Translations under genes and position numbers: made by a program | NCBI GenBank assembly: GCA_033980235.1 | Contig: CM067076.1 | Span: forward strand, 29,426,968 to 29,490,967 | Source: Diadema setosum | Taxonomy: Eukaryota > Echinodermata > Echinoidea > Diadematoida > Diadematidae | Length of the DNA: 64,000 bases | Direction: 5' to 3' | Shown here: positions 61,401 through 64,000 of the stretch, piece after piece | Layout: each line of letters begins with the position of its first letter | Position numbering within the stretch: position 1 is the stretch's first letter | The notes under the pieces: model-generated | The model's database searches: none | What the model was told of the DNA's origin: nothing | What the model saw: only the letters and a program-made list of their open reading frames with translations

Positions 61401-62061
61401 TTAATTTGAGAGCTGGGTCCATACTGTCTGGGTACGGAGAGTCTATGGGGGGATATAATCCCCACAAAGGAAAAAGAATACAAGAATTGGAAAAGAAATG
61501 CACTTGATTTTGGAGGATTGTGCCTAGTCTTTAGATATGCTAAATTCACGGACAAAGAAATGTTTGTGTACATTTATTTTCCTGATCTTTACATTGTACT
61601 CCATCTGTCAGTGAGCCATCAAGAGTTATGGAATCTATCAATCCATCTATTATTGAGTAATTCAATCAACAGCAAACATAGCAGATTGTATTCATATTTA
61701 TCAACTGATAACACACCTTTTACATGGATTGTGGCATAATATGTTAAAGCAATTTTAGCTACATGATCAATCCATTTTTAATTTTTACTCATTCGGTATT
61801 AATTCATTCTGGTACTGTTCTCTTGGTCTTTTTTAATTCAACCTAAAATCTGTACGATGATTATCACATTCTTTTTTTTTTTTTTTTTTAATTTAAACTC
61901 AATTCTGTAGGATGATTACCTCATAGGTCTGTGAGTTGACATGAGATACTCCGGCTTGCCGTTCTTGTAGATGACCTTTCCTTTTGCCTGCACCCACAAC
62001 CATTTCATCACCTTGGTCATCAACCGGAAGTAGATAAACCCTGTTTCTCCTTTACGAATCA
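55474..62061 (-). CDS. AHR: aryl hydrocarbon receptor, C-terminal part (last 4 coding exons, ~891 codons)
   Basis: Coding exons are 62061-61920, 60864-60752, 59651-57430 and 55674-55474, with GT/AG borders and joining phases (2, 1, 0). The first encodes the end of PAS-B: IRKGETGFIYFRLMTK, WLWVQAKGKVIYKNGKPEYL, STHRPM. The next begins DEEGEQHLANRRRPFKFPF, the post-PAS segment characteristic of AHR. The 740-codon third exon is the activation domain. It is Gly/Pro-rich at first, then Ser-rich with an acidic-hydrophobic stretch (DIPTFDEALSLSSLDPAQQ), then polyglutamine. The last exon encodes ALNLMDLVDSSLSSEFLSAM and ends THSSNA. AHR is a bHLH-PAS transcription factor that pairs with ARNT. The bHLH, PAS-A and first half of PAS-B lie beyond the right edge. 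Some invertebrate AHRs do not bind dioxin; this fragment cannot decide that. Confidence 0.9.
55781..55950. mobile_element. MITE, CAGTGCACTCCC family (TA-flanked copy)
   Basis: The left end CAGTGGACTCCCATTATAAC is matched in inverted form by GTTCATTATAACAGGGGTGC and CACTG at the right. TA lies on both sides (55779-55780, 55951-55952). It is in the last AHR intron. Confidence 0.85.
56225..56879. mobile_element. MITE with ATTGTGACCC termini
   Basis: ATTGTGACCCGCCACAATGA and GAAAGGATCC at the left are mirrored by CGGATCCTTTTGCCGTAGAG and GGTCACAAT at the right. The element is about 655 bases in the last AHR intron and has no ORF of note. Confidence 0.75.
57690..58010 (-). repeat. polyglutamine-coding repeat in the AHR activation domain
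   Basis: CAG and CAA codons are mixed, giving long Gln runs broken by Leu, Lys and Met. A unit close to QLKMQQLQQQQQ recurs three or four times, which points to slippage or unequal exchange. The plus-strand Cys- or Leu-rich ORFs here are shadows. Confidence 0.9.
59652..60751 (-). other. AHR intron upstream of the large exon
   Basis: This intron shows no exon. It contains a partial MITE at 60616-60690, whose right end (CGTTATAACAGGAGTCCACTG) belongs to the CAGTGCACTCCC family and whose left end is missing. Confidence 0.6.
60616..60690. mobile_element. partial MITE, CAGTGCACTCCC family
   Basis: Only the right half is present: GTTATAACG and CGATATAATAAAAGAAA, then GGTCCCAAGGACTTCGTTAT and the terminal GGAGTCCACTG. 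Confidence 0.6.
61085..61293. mobile_element. MITE, CTGTAAAAGTGGA family (copy 2)
   Basis: CTGTAAAAGTGGAAATTTTC at the left and GAAAATATCCACTTTTACAG at the right form terminal inverted repeats. TA lies on both sides (61083-61084, 61294-61295). The body matches 14419-14612 closely, with a small extra CG-rich repeat near the left end. Confidence 0.85.
61312..61404. repeat. short foldback element, TTAACCC termini
   Basis: TTAACCCATTGAGGACGAGTC is answered by CATCCTCAACGGGTTAA, giving a ~93-base hairpin-like repeat 20 bases from the previous MITE. Confidence 0.5.
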
Positions 62062-62149
62062 CTGCGGAGGTAAGCAGAAAAAAAAAAGGAAGATTCACTA
62101 CACAACCAAAGAACACTACCTTGCTGCTTTGTCCTCCATGGACTACCAC

Positions 62150-62223
62150 TTCCATCATCATCATCACCATCACCATCATCATCATCATCATCATCATCCA
62201 TCCTCATCATCCATCATCATCAT
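62150..62223. repeat. ATC trinucleotide microsatellite
   Basis: Imperfect CAT/ATC repeats; the Met- or His-rich ORFs over it are artefacts. Confidence 0.9.
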
Positions 62224-63584
62224 CCATTTTCAATTCCGGTTTGTCCCTGATAGTGGGAATGACCGGATTTACGTCACTCTCGCAGCAACCACTCTCACAT
62301 TTTCTCCAAGTCAAAATTTCCTACACAGTGTACACGTGAAGGTTGCAAATGGTAGTGGCAAGGATAAGAAAATCTGCATTTAGATCACATGTCATCAGAA
62401 ATATAAGAGTTCTTGAGATGAAGTTATATGAATATGTTGATTTTTGTAATTTTACAGGTTGACTGAATCTGCTTAAACGTACAAGGGTCATTTGCACCAC
62501 CTCAAGTTTGGATATGGTTAAAAATTTGAACCCCTCAAACCCTGCACTTTCTCCTGTTGGAGGTTTTGCATATACTGGGTAAGGGGGGGGGGGGAGGCAA
62601 TTGAGGAGAATCTACATGTTTGTTTTGTAGGGTAATGAATATGCATAAATGCTTTGGCTGGTGAATGGAACCTTGGCACTAGCATCAGTGATCATTACGT
62701 GAACATATAAGGACACGTTTGTGTTGGATAAATCTTATTTGGGCAGGATTCAGAGATAAAGTGTAAACTGTGAAACCTTTGCCAGGAAAAACAAAACGAT
62801 CACAAATACAAAAGCAAACACATGGTGAGGGTGTCTGAACAGGTTCTCCTGTCGCCAGCGTTCTTCGTTGCGGGCAGAGGGTTGTCGCATTCGCAGGACA
62901 GCGTGTTATTTTCATCGCCGCATATCTATCGGCTCACACGCATACCGTGCAAAGGCAAGAAATTCCTGTCCACTGACTGTGGTACGAGGTTCTATTTGTG
63001 GCTTCTCGGCTTCCGCATGACACACACAAAAAAAAAAATAAAACTAAAAAGAGAGAAAAAAAAAAAACATTGCCACATTCTCCATTATTTTGCAAATGAG
63101 AAATCTGACGGGTATATGCCAAAAGAAGAGATGAATCATTCTTGACAGGCTTTGCTCTAGTTAATCAAAGGCAAGGGGGCTTGCTCTGAGGGTGAGAGGC
63201 AGACTTGCTACAGCAAAGAAAGTTGCAGATACAATCCTGCAAAAATTTGTTCAATTTAGTTTGTTTAACAGGTGATAATGGCATGACCTCACTTTAGATT
63301 GAAACCCACTGGGGTTTGAAAATGACAACAAATGTGTTAATGGAAACTTTGCATTCTTTTGCTCTACTGTCTTGCCTTTGTATGAATATATATCACACTA
63401 AGCGTAAGTTGATAGTAGCACTGGACTGGCCTATTCATTCAGGTTAGCCTCTTCAAAGTTTAGCAATACTCTTTCACAGTTCCCTGCCATTATCATTATC
63501 CCCAACATTGACAGCTACCCGCATACACAACTTGACTGAGATGGAATAGGGAATTTCAACATCTTTCAAAAGGATGTACAGACA

Positions 63585-63656
63585 AGTAAGGACTTGAACT
63601 AAGAACCTTTTATTTGAAAGCTACTCCTTACCCATTACACTACAGCACTCCCCTTG
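63585..63656 (-). repeat. tRNA-derived SINE or tRNA pseudogene
   Basis: On the minus strand TAGTGTAATGG (63642-63632) fits a polymerase III A box, and AGTTCAAGTCC (63600-63590) fits a B box. Their spacing (about 43 bases) is tRNA-like. The anticodon and acceptor stems do not pair, so this is not a working tRNA. Confidence 0.45.
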
Positions 63657-63795
63657 CTCGACACCCCTGGGGTGTCAAAAATTAACATTAATGTCAACTC
63701 TCAAAGACAAGCCAATAAAGCCATTAATATACCATTTTGCAAAGAAAATGAGAAGTTGGGTAGCACGTTCTTGTCTTTTCTCTCTTGTTTGTTAA

Positions 63796-64000
63796 AGGAC
63801 AAGTTCACCTTCATAAACATAAGGATTGAGAGAATGTAGCAATATTAGTAGAACACATCATTGAAAGTTTGAGGAAAATCAGACAATCCGTTCAAAAACT
63901 ATGAATTTTTGAAGTTTTTGTGCAGTCACCGCTGGATGAGAAGACTACTGCAGCGTATGACGTCACATGAGTACAACAATATAGGAAAATATAAAGAGAA
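63796..64000. mobile_element. long foldback MITE with TTAA flank (copy 2, cut by window edge)
   Basis: The sequence starts after TTAA (63792-63795) with AGGACAAGTTCACCTTCATA and follows 18580-18785 almost base for base, including GCAATATTAGTAGAACACATC. The right arm is outside the window. Confidence 0.85.

Larger units (their letters stand above)
62062..63795 (-). other. AHR intron (upstream part)
   Basis: I searched both strands for the missing first half of PAS-B and found nothing resembling it, so that exon should lie beyond 64000. It contains an ATC/CAT microsatellite (62150-62223), a G run (about 62584-62594) and a tRNA-derived repeat (63585-63656). Confidence 0.5.

Noticed and set aside
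63585..63656. Functional tRNA gene
   Set aside because: A and B boxes are present but the anticodon and acceptor stems do not pair.
62062..63795. Possible missing PAS-B exon of AHR
   Set aside because: No frame on the minus strand resembles the first half of PAS-B; the ORFs near 62685-63122 are low complexity or unrelated.

Overview
The window looks like nuclear DNA from a marine invertebrate deuterostome, most likely an echinoderm (sea-urchin-like). This is an inference. It rests on genes with GT-AG introns, an AT-rich background dense in CR1-like LINEs, TA- and TTAA-flanked foldback MITEs and microsatellites, and animal gene families (PEBP, a DSL/EGF Notch-ligand-type gene, TRIM, aryl hydrocarbon receptor). 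There is nothing prokaryotic here and no operon. All exon models were built by eye from reading frame, GT/AG signals and matching intron phase; no transcript evidence was available.

Layout. 1-3.2 kb: 5' half of a CR1-like LINE on the minus strand (PHD-like ORF1, then endonuclease ORF2 running off the left edge), next to a 5'-truncated LINE tail. 6.2-16.6 kb (+): a PEBP gene (PEBP-A, 182 aa, three coding exons). Its first coding intron carries a nearly intact CR1-like LINE (7.6-13.3 kb) with an SGNH-esterase ORF1 and an ORF2 broken by one frameshift. 19.88-20.23 kb: a perfect 5-bp satellite. 20.35-23.31 kb (-): a second PEBP gene (PEBP-B, 186 aa), tail to tail with the first, with identical intron positions and phases but a lost DPDA-type ligand motif. 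26.37-40.83 kb (-): a complete 11-exon gene for an 803-aa type I membrane protein with signal peptide, MNNL, DSL, 11 EGF modules, a transmembrane helix and a short tail. 45.45-47.24 kb (+): an intronless TRIM-type RING E3 ligase (595 aa). 55.47-62.06 kb (-): the last four coding exons of an aryl hydrocarbon receptor with a large polyglutamine activation domain; its bHLH/PAS-A exons lie beyond the right edge.

The rest is introns and intergenic DNA holding at least nine foldback or dispersed repeat families, several present twice or more in the window. The items most worth a second look are the divergent DSL ligand (altered DSL loop, degenerate EGF, 17-bp microexon), the PEBP pair, a perfect 199-bp tandem duplication that carries exon-like splice signals on the opposite strand, and the in-frame UGA between the two ORFs of the left LINE.
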